Positions 1-10,202 of a stretch of 64,000 nt of DNA are shown here, one piece after another. A program made the translations under genes and the position numbers. Source of the stretch: Eleusine coracana subsp. coracana (Eukaryota; Streptophyta; Magnoliopsida; Poales; Poaceae); NCBI GenBank assembly GCA_032690845.1, contig CM064430.1, positions 46,659,882 to 46,723,881 of the forward strand. The letters are read 5' to 3'. Within the stretch, counting starts at the first letter, position 1. Each line of letters begins with the position of its first letter. The notes below the pieces were generated by a model. The model did no database searches. It was not told the origin of the DNA and saw only the letters and a list, made by a program, of their open reading frames with translations.

Positions 1-618
1 GTTCGATGCTCCGGAAGGATAAGCCCGGAAAGTCGGGTGCGACACAGGCCCGATGCCGAACAACTACGGTTCGAAGCTTGCCAAGGCCTTGTGAGACACT
101 TGGCACGTAGAATAGCATTTGGTAGGAAATTTTCGTTCCAATGTACTTTGGCATAGTTCAAGTTACAAATAAGCTTACAATTTGTGAGTGTAATAAGAGC
201 CCGAGGGCAAAAAAGTACAGGATTTGCCCGAAGGCATTGACAGTTTACAAAATCCCGAGGGTGAAAAAGTACTGGATTTGCCCGAAGGCATTGACAGTTT
301 ACAAAATCCCGATGGCAAAAAAATACAGGGGTTGCCCGAAGGCATAAAATTTACAAAACCCCGAAGGCACAGAACATACAACAGCCCGAGGGCTTGAGGC
401 ACTAAGGAGCCGAAGGCCTTTGTAGTAAGCAAGTCCATTCATGGCAAGCGTTACAATTCACCTAGCATTTCTGACAGCTCACGATGTTGCTCGGCCAAAT
501 CGTCAAGCACAGCCCTCGACAGCTGTATTCCTAACTAACATGCATGTGTGAAATGCTAAGTGTTCCTACTTTTATAGGTATATTGATGGTCTAAATTAGT
601 ATTTAACGACCGTCAACA
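1..618 (-). mobile_element. Athila-type Gypsy LTR fragment at left window edge
   Basis: The last ~90 bases, ending in GACCGTCAACA at 618, closely match the ends of the Gypsy-type LTRs at 13487 and 13941, so this is read as an LTR-bearing remnant cut by the window start on the left. The minus orientation is inferred from those related copies. No coding region is recognisable. A short tandem array sits at 200-365. The piece abuts the Copia-2 LTR remnant at 619 with no visible target duplication. Confidence 0.5.
200..365. repeat. Tandem array, 54-bp unit built of 27-bp half units
   Basis: Three units begin with CCCGAGGGC-like motifs near 200, 254 and 308. Within each unit a second CCCGAAGGC motif lies about 27 bases later. 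The motif GCCCGAGGGC is itself an inverted repeat (GCCC/GGGC). More scattered copies follow up to about 415. The reading frames through it are repeat translation, not a gene. Confidence 0.8.
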
Positions 619-1364
619 GTCACCACGGAAGTTCTATCCCACCATAGAAGTTCCTCCAATGCAAGGGATAAACAATTGAACTGTAGAACTTAACGAGATA
701 CAAATGAGTTATTTAAATAGAAGTGAAGCTAGGGAAATGAGGAGCTTAGTTCCTACATGTTATAATCAACAACACAACAAACAAGTAGATCGACCACAAT
801 ACATGAATTGACACAAATAAGCTCAATAAAGAAAACAGTTGCAAGAAAGGTAGAGAGAGAGAGAGACAATGATTTATACCGAGGTTCAGCAACCACACTG
901 AGTAGTTCCTACATCCTCGTTGAGGAGCCACACAAAGTGGTCAGGTCTCTCCCAACCCTTTTCCCCGCCAAGCAATCACAAAGATCGAGCTTGGATTCTT
1001 CCTTCACTTGATTCTTTTCTTCTAAAGGCAAATCACACCATCACAAATGTCCTCATCTCACCACAACAAGTTGGAAGCTCGAGGGCGACACCTAGCTGTC
1101 TAGGAGACCATGTCTCTAAGAGTAATAAGCAAATCAAATCTTGTAGGGAAGGGAAAGAGTGTGCTCAAGCTTTTGAATGGATGGATTGAAGCTTTGGTTG
1201 GTTGGATTTCTCTCACAAATGCTATGAATCTCATGAACAAGTGTATGAGTGAGAGAGAGAAGCTTGAACTGAATAGGAGTGAAAATGCTAAAATGTCCAA
1301 CCTCTCCCACGGGCAAAGGGGAGGGTTATATATAGGCAAGCTCTAGAAACTAACCATTGGAGTG
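619..1364 (-). mobile_element. Copia-2 LTR, R/U5-side part, split by Copia-1
   Basis: This is the downstream half of an LTR whose upstream half lies at 12084-12645, on the other side of Copia-1. A minus-strand TATA element (about 1325-1335, CTATATATAACC read on minus) marks the promoter. Motifs resembling ACGGAAGTTC near 625-655 recur in the other half. The five bases GAGTG at 1360-1364 are the left target duplication of Copia-1. The outer edge at 619 does not begin with TG, so this LTR end is truncated. Confidence 0.6.
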
Positions 1365-3194
1365 TGAAGGACCGAGAAGGTGACTAGAGGGGGGGTGAAT
1401 GGGAGCCAATCAAAATTCTTCTCAAGAACTTGGCCTATGTCCCAATTATAACCCAAGCCAACCTCTAATCCGATCACCAAGGCTACATACACCAACTTGT
1501 GATGTGCTACCCTTAGTAGTGATCAACAACAGCAGTGGAACATAGCGGAAACAAAAGAGAACTGACAAGACTCGAAAAAGTCAAGAAACGCACACAAGTC
1601 AGACCTCTCTGGACTCCCGTCAGTAGTGCCGATTAGGTCCATCAGCAGTGCCGGTTGGAACCATCGACAGTGCCGGTCACACCAAACGGCAGTGCCGGTG
1701 CGGGGTTCTCACGACTCAAATAAAGAGCGCATCGGCAGTGCCGGTAGTGCCATCGGCAGTGCTGGTGTGGGGTTTACAATTGAGTCTCTAGAGTGTTGCT
1801 ATGAGTTCAAACACAGGCTACCGGCAGTGCTGATCGACACTTTCCAGAACCAAAATTGTGCATGAAACTTGGCAAGGAAATTACCAAAACGTATCCAAAT
1901 GAACTCCAAAAATCACGAAACTTGCCCAGCTGATGTCTCATGGTAGGACGTTCCTTCTCCAAGTGGAATCACACAAAAAGCTAAATAATTCATCACAAAT
2001 TTGAGGTTTTACTGAAAGCTCTAGGGTTTGAATGTTCTTGAGGAAATCCACGAAATCAAAGGTGCTCTTGCCTAGAAATCAATCAAGGATCCATAGAGGA
2101 ATGTTTAGGCATGTCCTAGCACAAAGATCCCTCAAGAAATTCATACCAAAACCCACTCAAAAATGAGATCAAAAATCACCACGAAAATAGCTCCGAAAAT
2201 AGGGAAAAAGAGAAATTCGGGATTTAGGGAGAGAGGAAGATCTTGAGCAGGAAAATAACTCTCATATCATGGATACATGCTTACAAGATCCATAGGTACA
2301 AGGGTAGGAAGCCACCCTCTTCCTGCCACTATTTGGAAGAGCAAGAGATGTCTCTCACACACACTCTCCTCTCCTCTTTTACATGAAGACCTCTCCTAGC
2401 ACTTTGAATGAAGACCAAAGGCAAGGCTAAGGAAAAGAGAGGCACCTCTTTTACATGAAGACCTCTCCAATTGTCCACATGACAACACTACCCTTGACCT
2501 ACATAATACACCCACCTACCACCGGGGGCATAATCATCCATCTTTCTCCTCGTCGCCCGAATGCCATCGGACCATTCACAACTTTGCTTGCCCTTGACGC
2601 AAGCTCCGCGATGGTGCCATGTGCACCTCTAATCGCCGCCACTGGTTTTGAGGCCCAAACCGAGAAACCGCTTTGCATGCTTCACAAAGCGCGACTTCTC
2701 GATGTTGACACATGTCACCTCGTCCCACAATCTTGACCACCAACGAGCCTCTCCCAGTCCCTGTCCATCGGGCCCCCTTGTCACTTGCATCAGCATCCCG
2801 CTCACCTAGACTTGATCAACACACCGTCTTCATCACCACCATGGTTTTGAGGCTCAACTACGAAACCGTCCGTGCTTCTTGCCTCTCCACGTGTACGGTG
2901 TGGATCACCCTTGACTTCACCCGGCATCCTGATCGTCCGACCCCAAGTCCCCTACTTGTGCCCGATCCTCTCGTCGTTGACCGCCAAGTTGACTCCAGTT
3001 ACCTACACATCATGAGACAAGCAAACACATTTCCCATCTCCTGCAATATCACAACTCCGGTTAGTCGAAATCATAATTATGCACACACATATGCAATCCC
3101 CTGATTCCTGCATTTCAACTCAAGCACCAAAACAGCTCAAGTCAATTACTCATCACATATTGCAAACCATGGCATATCTCAATATGGTTTCTCA
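1365..3194 (-). repeat. Copia-1 3' LTR
   Basis: It begins TGAAGGACC and ends TTTCTCA on the plus strand and matches 10203-12078 along its length. Near 2446-2470 the segment holding the TATA box in the other LTR is missing and is replaced by a second copy of a TTTACATGAAGACC stretch seen just upstream at about 2379. Palindrome-like copies of CGGCAGTGCCGG lie at about 1620-1835. Confidence 0.93.
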
Positions 3195-3207
3195 ATCTCC
3201 CCCTTGA
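3195..3207 (-). other. Copia-1 polypurine tract
   Basis: On the minus strand a purine run AAGGGGGAGA directly precedes the 3' LTR, the expected position for plus-strand DNA priming. Confidence 0.8.
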
Positions 3208-4608
3208 TGAGTACATTGACAACACCAAATGGACAAAGATTTAGAATTTGAAATGTGAACCCGAATAGGCACATCCAAATGGCTCAAACCCAAAGAAAAG
3301 GTAAAATGTAGCCATCTAGTATAACAAGGGATCACAAAAACCAAGAGTTGGCAAGAAAAACGACTAAAGGCGCAAAGATCGCAAAAAGCTCAAGAAACGC
3401 TCAAGGCAATGGTATGCTCCCCCTCAACTTGTGGTAGTAGACATGAAATGCAACATGAGGTCATTTTTAGAATCTTAGCATTTTTGTGCATGACCCAAAA
3501 GCATTCTCCCCCTTTGGCAATGAACTAAGCAAAAGAAGCAAAAGAGCAACAAAGCAAACATGCAATGCATGAAAATGCCAACCTAAGGAGCTTCAACAAT
3601 TATGCTAACAAGCATTTAAATGTGCTAATCACAAGCATAGAGCTATGAAGTGTAAAAGCAATGGTGTACAACCATACAAAGATCAAAAATAGATAGCAAG
3701 GCATAAACACCAAGAGCTATACAAGCTAAGCAGAAAGATTGACTAGCTTAGATAGAATCAAATTTTTCTTATCATGAAAAAAATCTACCACCACATGTGT
3801 AAGTACTCCCATCCAAGGCAAAACAAGCATCAAGTGAATCAAAAGATACTAGCCAGTTTCAATCTCAACTAGGGCAACAAGTATTCGCAGAAAATAAGCT
3901 CTACAAACACTCACATATACAACAAAGACTTATAAGAAAAGAGAAAAGCATTATTCTTATGTTATCCTCATGTAGCTCCTAATCCGTGCGGAGGGTCGCA
4001 CGACTGGATACGGCAAACACCCCGAGGCTTCGAAGTACAATTTTTGGATTTAGCATTTTTATGTTACTTCTAATCCATGCGGAGGGTCGCACGACTGAGT
4101 ACGACAAACACCTTGAGGCTTCAAAGCACAATCAACTTATTTGCAACTTAAAAGCATAAGGATGAGCATGCCTTTACGGCAAAAGGAACAAACGTTCCCA
4201 CAATGTTCCATCATGAGCTAAACATTTGCAAAGCCACATTTCACAAACACAAGGTGCCATAGCTATGATATCCTCTAGACTAGCTTGAATTCAAGTTTCA
4301 ACAAGGAGAAAAGCAATTATACACATGGTGAGCAAGTTTTAGCAAGATTAGTTCATAAGGTTCACAAGAAGCTAAGTTCACCTTTAAGATTAGCAAGTTG
4401 CTCAAAAGGGTCTATAACAAGCCATCTAGAAAATCTAAGCATGAGAGATTATCATCACATCCACACAACTCAGCTCAAGATCAATCATAGCAAGGAGAAA
4501 TGCAAGGAAGCACAAGAATCAAAGCTCATCTACCAATGCATATATTACATATGAGATGCAATGCAAAAAAGGTAAGATACATATATACAAGAGAACACCA
4601 ACTCCCCC
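3208..4608 (-). other. Copia-1 non-coding spacer between RNase H and 3' LTR
   Basis: About 1.4 kb with no supported ORF on either strand. It is A-rich on the plus strand and contains two tandem ~91-bp repeats at about 3970-4135. SIRE-type elements often have extra sequence (env-like ORFs or structured RNA) here; no env-like protein is visible. Confidence 0.7.
3970..4135. repeat. Two tandem ~91-bp repeats with a stem-loop
   Basis: Each copy contains AATCCRTGCGGAGGGTCGCA. In the first copy GTGCG pairs with CGCAC around a short loop; the second copy carries ATGCG, so its stem is weaker. Copies start near 3981 and 4072. Confidence 0.75.
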
Positions 4609-5649
4609 TCAAATGATGCCATAGGGATGGCAAAGACCAAGTTCCCCTCGAAGAAAAGCATGTCTCGAAGCGTCTAGGGGCTTGGTGAGGATATCAGCTA
4701 ATTGGTTTCTGGCATCGATGTATTTGAGCTCAACATCCCCCTTCTCAACATTGTCTCTCAGGAAATGGAATCGCACATTGATGTGTTTGACCTTACCATG
4801 CTGGACTGGGTTATTGGCTAAGCATATGGCATAGGAGTTATCACACATGAGTGGAACACTCTTAAAGGTTAACCCGTAGTCTCTCATGGTGGACATAATC
4901 CATAGGATTTGTGAGCAGCGGCTAGCGGTAGCAACATACTCAACCTCTATGGTGGATTGGGCTACACTCGACTGCTTACGAGACGACCAACAGATCAAAG
5001 AAGTACCCAAGAAATGACAAGTACCATAAGTGCTCTGCCTATCAATTCTACACCCAGCAAAGTCCGTATCCGAATACCCAATAAGATCAAGAGATGAAGA
5101 TGCAGAGTACCAAAGACCAAACTCAAGGGTGTATTTGAGATACCTAAAGATGCGCTTGACAGTCTTGCGATGAGTCACCCTTGGGAAAGCTTGAACACAA
5201 GCACAAAAACACACTGCAAAGTGTATGTCGGGTCTTGTTTCCATCAGGTACAAGAGGGAGCCAATCATGCTCCTGTACTCCCTTTGGTCCGCCGCTTCAT
5301 AGTCTTCATCGGGGTCAAGTGCCATTGTAGTGGACATTGGTATCGACAATGACTTCACATTGACCATGTCGAACTTCTTTAGGAGATCCTTTGTGTACTT
5401 GGCTTGATGTATGAAAGTGCCTTGCTTGCACTGCTTGATTTGAAGTCCAAGAAAGAAGGTGAGCTCGCCCATCATCGATATCTGAAATTCACTTTCCATA
5501 GCTTCCTGAAATATGGACACAAGAGCATGAGAGGAACCACCAAAGATGATATCATCCATGTAAATCTGAACCATTAGAAAGCCATTGCCATACTTCAGAG
5601 TGAACAAGGTTTTATCAACACACCCCATGACATACCCGCGCTCTAGCAA
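4609..5649 (-). pseudogene. Copia-1 pol: C-terminal reverse transcriptase and RNase H
   Basis: An open stretch of 346 codons. The RT catalytic box is seen as YMDDI about 31 residues in, followed by GELTFFLGLQI, RSMIGSLLYL and RPDI, all typical of Copia RT. RNase H follows, with GYSDTDFAGC, the STIEVEYVA segment and the LTKPL terminal motif. It makes the enzymes that copy the element RNA into DNA. Upstream RT sequence continues at 5710-6303 but is separated by in-frame stops around 5650-5710, so no full polymerase can be made. The stop at 4609 is the natural end of pol. Confidence 0.93.
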
Positions 5650-5709
5650 GAAAGTCTTAAGCCTAGCATACTATGCCCTAGGTGCTTTCTTTAGCCCATA
5701 CAAAGCCTT

Positions 5710-6303
5710 CTAAAGCTTGTACACACGGTTTGGATATTTGTGGTGCTCAAAGCCAGGTGGTTGTTTTACATAAACCTCTTCCTCTATGAAACCATTTAGG
5801 AAAGCACTCTTGACATCCATTTGATAAAGTCTAATGCCCTTAGAGACAACAAATGCAAGCAAGATCCTAATGACTTCTATGCGTGCAAGAGGAGCAAAGG
5901 TTTCCCCATAGTCTAAGCCCTCCACTTGACTGAAACCCTGGGCAACAAGCCTAGCCTTGTTTCTAACAACCTCACCATCTTCCCCATGCTTGTTTTTAAA
6001 CACCCATTTGGTTCCTATGACATTGACACCAACAGGAGGCTCTACTAGGGTCCATACTTTGTTTCTCTCAAAGTTTTCCAACTCCTCATGCATGGCATTA
6101 ACCCAATGTTCATCAGATAGTGCATGTCCAACATCCCGGGGTTCAAAGGTTGCAACAAAGAGAGAATTGGTAAAGCAAGCGAGATGTGCAGACCTTGACC
6201 TTGTTGTCCTCTCATAGAGATTACCGATCATATGTTGAGGTGGATGTTGACGCTGAATGTGGGGAGGAGCCTCTCTCTCAGAGCGTACCTCCCCCTCAAC
6301 CAC
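5710..6303 (-). pseudogene. Copia-1 pol: N-terminal reverse transcriptase
   Basis: It encodes the RVT_2-type start of the RT domain: WVNAMHEELENFERNKVW, GTKWVFKNK, KARLVAQGFSQVEGLDY, ETFAPLARIE and the first catalytic segment QMDVKSAFLNG. It precedes the YMDDI segment in the same element. A stop at its end and further lesions downstream to 5650 split the domain. The N-terminal residues are the variable linker between integrase and RT. Confidence 0.92.
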
Positions 6304-6401
6304 AGCTGGAGCTCACTCGACAGCTGCTGAAGTCGATGTAGAGGCTTCTAGACCCTCTGCTGGAGTGGTAGCAGCTGGAACAAACTGGATGTGAGATGGA
6401 A

Positions 6402-6947
6402 TTACTCATCAAAGGTTACATCGCAGGACTCTACGATGGTGTTAGTTTCCAAATTCAAAACTCTGTAGGAATAGCCATGAAGGGTGTAGCCAAAAAAGAT
6501 ACCATCAGAAGATCTCGACTCAAACTTATCAAGATTGCCATGCATGAGAATGAAGCACTTGCAATCAAAGGCACGTAAATGAGAAATAGATGCCTTCCTC
6601 CCAAAACATAGCTCATAGGAAGTCACATTAATAATTTAGTGCAAGAAAACCCGATTGGAAACATAGCAAGCAATGTTAATGGCCTCAGCCCAGAACCGCC
6701 TCGGAGTCTAATGCTCATCTAGCATCGTCCGGGCCATTTCCAGCAAGGTTCTGTTCTTTCTTTCAACCACACTATTCTGCTGGGGAACACGAGGTGCTGA
6801 AAACTGATGCTCAATACCATGCTCAAGACATAAAGCATCAAAGCAGGAGTTCTTGAACTCGGTGCCATTATCACTGTGGATTGCTCGTAATGCACCAGGA
6901 AGTTCCTTGAACAACCTCAAAGCTAAGCTCTGACAGTGATGAAGCAC
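6402..6947 (-). pseudogene. Copia-1 pol: integrase core, frameshifted
   Basis: Two fragments together cover the integrase core. The upstream part (6947-6708) has SDNGTEF, with the second catalytic Asp, and NSVVERKNRTLLEMAR, with the catalytic Glu. The downstream part (6626-6402) has the YELCFGRKASISHLRAF region conserved behind Copia integrases. The first catalytic Asp lies further upstream, between about 7000 and 7150, where stops intervene. The integrase inserts element cDNA into chromosomes; this copy is dead. Confidence 0.9.
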
Positions 6948-7229
6948 TTCATCCTTGCTCTCAAGAAAGTAAACCCAAGAGTAGCGAGAGTAGTCGTTAA
7001 CAATCAGAAGAACATACCACTTCCCACCCGCCGAACAAACCCGAGAAGGACCAACAGGGCCATGTGAAGTAGCTCTCCAGGGCGTTCAATCATCACCAAA
7101 TTGATTGGTGGATGAGAAGTGGCAATCATTTTCCCATAAAGACAAGGAGCACAAACCTCGAATCATGCCTAGGCCACTCAAGCGACAAAGCAAGTCAAAG
7201 CTCATGTGACCTAGTCTTCTATGCCATTT

Positions 7230-7616
7230 CTAGAGCTCAGAAGAAGATTGAGCAAACAAGCACTTGCGAGAACCAGGAGAACCACCAAAATCATCCTGAA
7301 AAACTTCCCCAATGCTAGAAATCCCACAAATGAAAGAGTCATTCGAATCAAGAACACAAGAAGCATTTTTCTTAAAGCGCACTTCCAAACCAACATCAAG
7401 CAACTGAGAGACAGAGAGGAGATTGTACTTGAGACGTTCCACCAAACCAACGTCCTTGAGAGTGAATTTTTCATTTACCTTTACCGTGCCTCTTGCCTTC
7501 ACTCTCCCTCTCTTGTCATCTCTAAAGGTCACATACTCCCGGTGCTTCAAGGAAGTGAGGCTGGAGAACCACTTTGCATCTCCGGTCATGTGGCGCAAAC
7601 ACTCAGAGTCCATCAA
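7230..7616 (-). pseudogene. Copia-1 protease active-site region
   Basis: It contains a degraded aspartic protease active site (MDSECLRHMTG, where Copia normally has LDSGCSRHMTG), then the conserved FRDDKRGRVKARGTVKV and LLSVSQLLD segments. The catalytic Asp-Ser is kept but the following Gly is changed to Glu, which should abolish activity. An overlapping frame (7474-7211) shows that a frameshift lies close by. Confidence 0.85.
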
Positions 7617-7627
7617 CCATTTGTTCT

Positions 7628-10139
7628 CTAGGCTTCCACCTGCTGCCTACAAGAACGAGAAGGAAAAGTCGATGGCTCAATGCTAGGGTTAGTCAAAAAG
7701 CATTTTGGAATCCAGCACTTCACCATACAACCGGTAGTAGTCATCATAGTTCTTTGCACATTATCATTTGAACGCATGGGACGAGAACCACGATGGGGAA
7801 AACGTGGCCTGTCAAAACGTCTCGACTCGAACCTATGGTTGTGAGGATAGAAATCATCTGTGTGAAAACCAAATCCACGCGAGTGACGCTCACCACGATG
7901 GGGAAAACATGGGGTGCCAATGCGCTGCTGTGCAAAACATTTGTTTCGTAAATAAAAGTCATATGAGGGATGACCCTGTCCATGATAGGCACGAGAAAAA
8001 GAGCGAGACTGAAAGTCATCAAAATCATCATGATGCATATTTCTAGTCAACTCATCTTGCATCCTCTCAATCCTCTTACGCCTATAACAGAATTCATCCC
8101 AGTGACCCTTACGATCATAGAACATGCAAATGTAGACATTCTCATGTTTAGGCTTTGTTTGCATAGGAGGTTTGAGTTTTGGCTTCTCTGTTTGCTTTGG
8201 GTTGAAGGAAGGTTTGGGGTTTGTTGGATAGTATGTGTCAGTGGGTTTGATGGATTGTTCCTCATCCTTGTAGCTAGAGCTAGGCACAAACTTACCCATA
8301 GTTTCACTCTCTTTATCACACCTCTCAAAACCCAAGCCCAAGTTGTAGGTTGACCTACTAGCACACTCTTTGACTCTTGCCAAGTCACTCCCAATCTTCT
8401 CCTCACTCACTAGGGTTTTTTGGAGCCTAGAAATTAGATATTCATTTTCTTGGACTAGGACTTTATTTTCCTCCCTAGTGATTACAAGCTTGTCCTTAAG
8501 AGAGACACACACTTCACATGGTGGTGGAAAGACCTTAGAGAGAGTCTCATATAGCAGCTTGGACTCGAGCTCTTTGACTTTGAGGGTTTGAGCTTCCAAC
8601 TCACTAGTGAGCTTGGGGCACTTCTGACATGCACCCAAAAGAGTTGGTCTAGCCTTGACTTCATCAAGCTCTTTAAGGGCACTCTCAAGCTAACTGGCAA
8701 CTTGAGCATGCACCCTATCCCTCTGTGCAAGATCATTCATCACAACTTGACAAGACTCACACTCTACAGCCATGTCATCTTTAGCAAGCTTAGGCCTAAG
8801 CGAAGTGATCTCATACTCAGCACTCTCTAACTTAGACTTGAGCTCTCTACTCTCACGAACAGCACTGTGAATCTTATCATCTTGCATGAGCAGAACATCG
8901 CGCAAATGATCAAGTTTAGAAGAGAGCTCGTCAAGAGTGGGAGGTACCTCGCTTGTGTCAGAGTCAGATCCAGAGTCGGTGTCGTGGTCGTTCTTTGCCA
9001 TGAAGCAAAGCCCAGTGAAGTCATCCATCCTCTTGACTCATGGCTTTTCAACCTCCTCCTCCGAGCTTGAAAGGCCTTTGCTTGATGTGAGGTCGACATC
9101 GCTCAAGGCGGCAACGCGGGCGCGTGCAATGGCCTTGGCGAACTTCTTGGAGTTATTTCCCTTCTTAGAAGTGGTTCTTCTTCGGCTTGAAGTCTTCAGT
9201 GTTGTTGTCGCGGTATCCGGCCTTCTTCTTCTTCTTGGGACAATCAGCAATGAAGTGTCCCGGGTCACCGCACTCGAAGCAGGTTCTTGAACCACCTCCT
9301 CTTCTCTCCTTGCGATTGTTGTAGAACTTCTTGAACTTCCTTGTGAGCAAGGACAACTTATCGTCAGGAATGCACTCCATCTATTCATCCGAAGCTGCAA
9401 CAAGAGAAGACAGAGCAAACTCCAAACAAGACTTGTCAAGTAAGGGGTTAGTTCCATAAGAAGCATCACTGTGACTATCCTTTTGAGAGCTAGAAAGCAA
9501 GGCCATGCTAGAAGCAGGATTAACATGATTAGGACGAGATTTCCTAGACAGTTCATGAGATTTCAGCTTGCTATACACTTGCTCAGAGTTCAAGGTGTTG
9601 AAGTCAGCAGTTTCTTCTAGAGCAGCAATTTTAACCCCCCAAACATTTTCATCAAGTGAGTACAGCAGTTGCTTAGCTCTTTCATTATCATTGTACACAA
9701 GGTTACCACAAGCCCGCAAGTTGCACATAATGGCCTGAAACCTACAAAAGCTGTCATCTAGTGACTTGCCAGGTTTTTGTGCAAAAGTTTGGTACTGTCT
9801 ATTGTAAGAATCCTTACACGTAGACTTGACTTGATTGGTACCCTCATGGTACGTGCAAAGCTTATCCTAAATAGCATGTGCAGTATCAAGATGAGCAACA
9901 CGGTCATGTTCATTTCTACCTAAAGCAGAAAGCAGGATATTGACAACTTTGGAGTTGTTCTCATACCTGATTAGCTCGCCTACAGACGTAGTGTTGAGGT
10001 CTTGTGGTATAGCATACTCCTGCTCAACGATCTCCCAAATTGCACGTCCTTGGCTTAAGAGATAAGCCTTGGTCCGCGACTTCCAGTAGGGAAAGTCCTC
10101 ACCATCAAACATCCAAAGCTTGACTACACGCTTCTCCAT
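7628..10139 (-). pseudogene. Copia-1 gag, broken into several frames
   Basis: The start ATG at 10139 lies 63 bases inside the 5' LTR edge and opens a Copia gag N terminus (MFDGEDFPYWKSRTKAYL). Later pieces carry the UBN2-like region (9728-9381), a CCHC zinc knuckle CFECGDPGHFIADC (near 9270), an acidic then coiled-coil-like stretch (9028-8690, 8638-8300), and a second degenerate knuckle CMFYDRKGHWDEFC followed by an Arg/His/Phe-rich tail (to 7628). Gag forms the particle that packages element RNA. In-frame stops (for example near 9867 and 9381) and frameshifts break it. Confidence 0.88.
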
Positions 10140-10179
10140 GTCGCCTTCAGATCACAAAACCGGTGAAGGTCAACTAGTG

Positions 10180-10202
10180 ATCACACCGACTCTGAAACCA
10201 AT
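10180..10202 (-). other. Copia-1 primer binding site
   Basis: Just inside the 5' LTR the minus strand reads TTGGTTTCAGAGTCGG, a two- to three-mismatch version of the TGGTATCAGAGCC site that pairs with initiator methionine tRNA in plant Copia elements. Confidence 0.8.

Noticed and set aside
200..365. Regular repeats resembling a CRISPR array
   Set aside because: The spacers are themselves repeated, the repeats are imperfect, and the DNA is clearly plant nuclear.
1615..1840. Palindrome series as CRISPR-like repeats
   Set aside because: They sit in a retrotransposon LTR, have irregular spacing and are repeated in the partner LTR.
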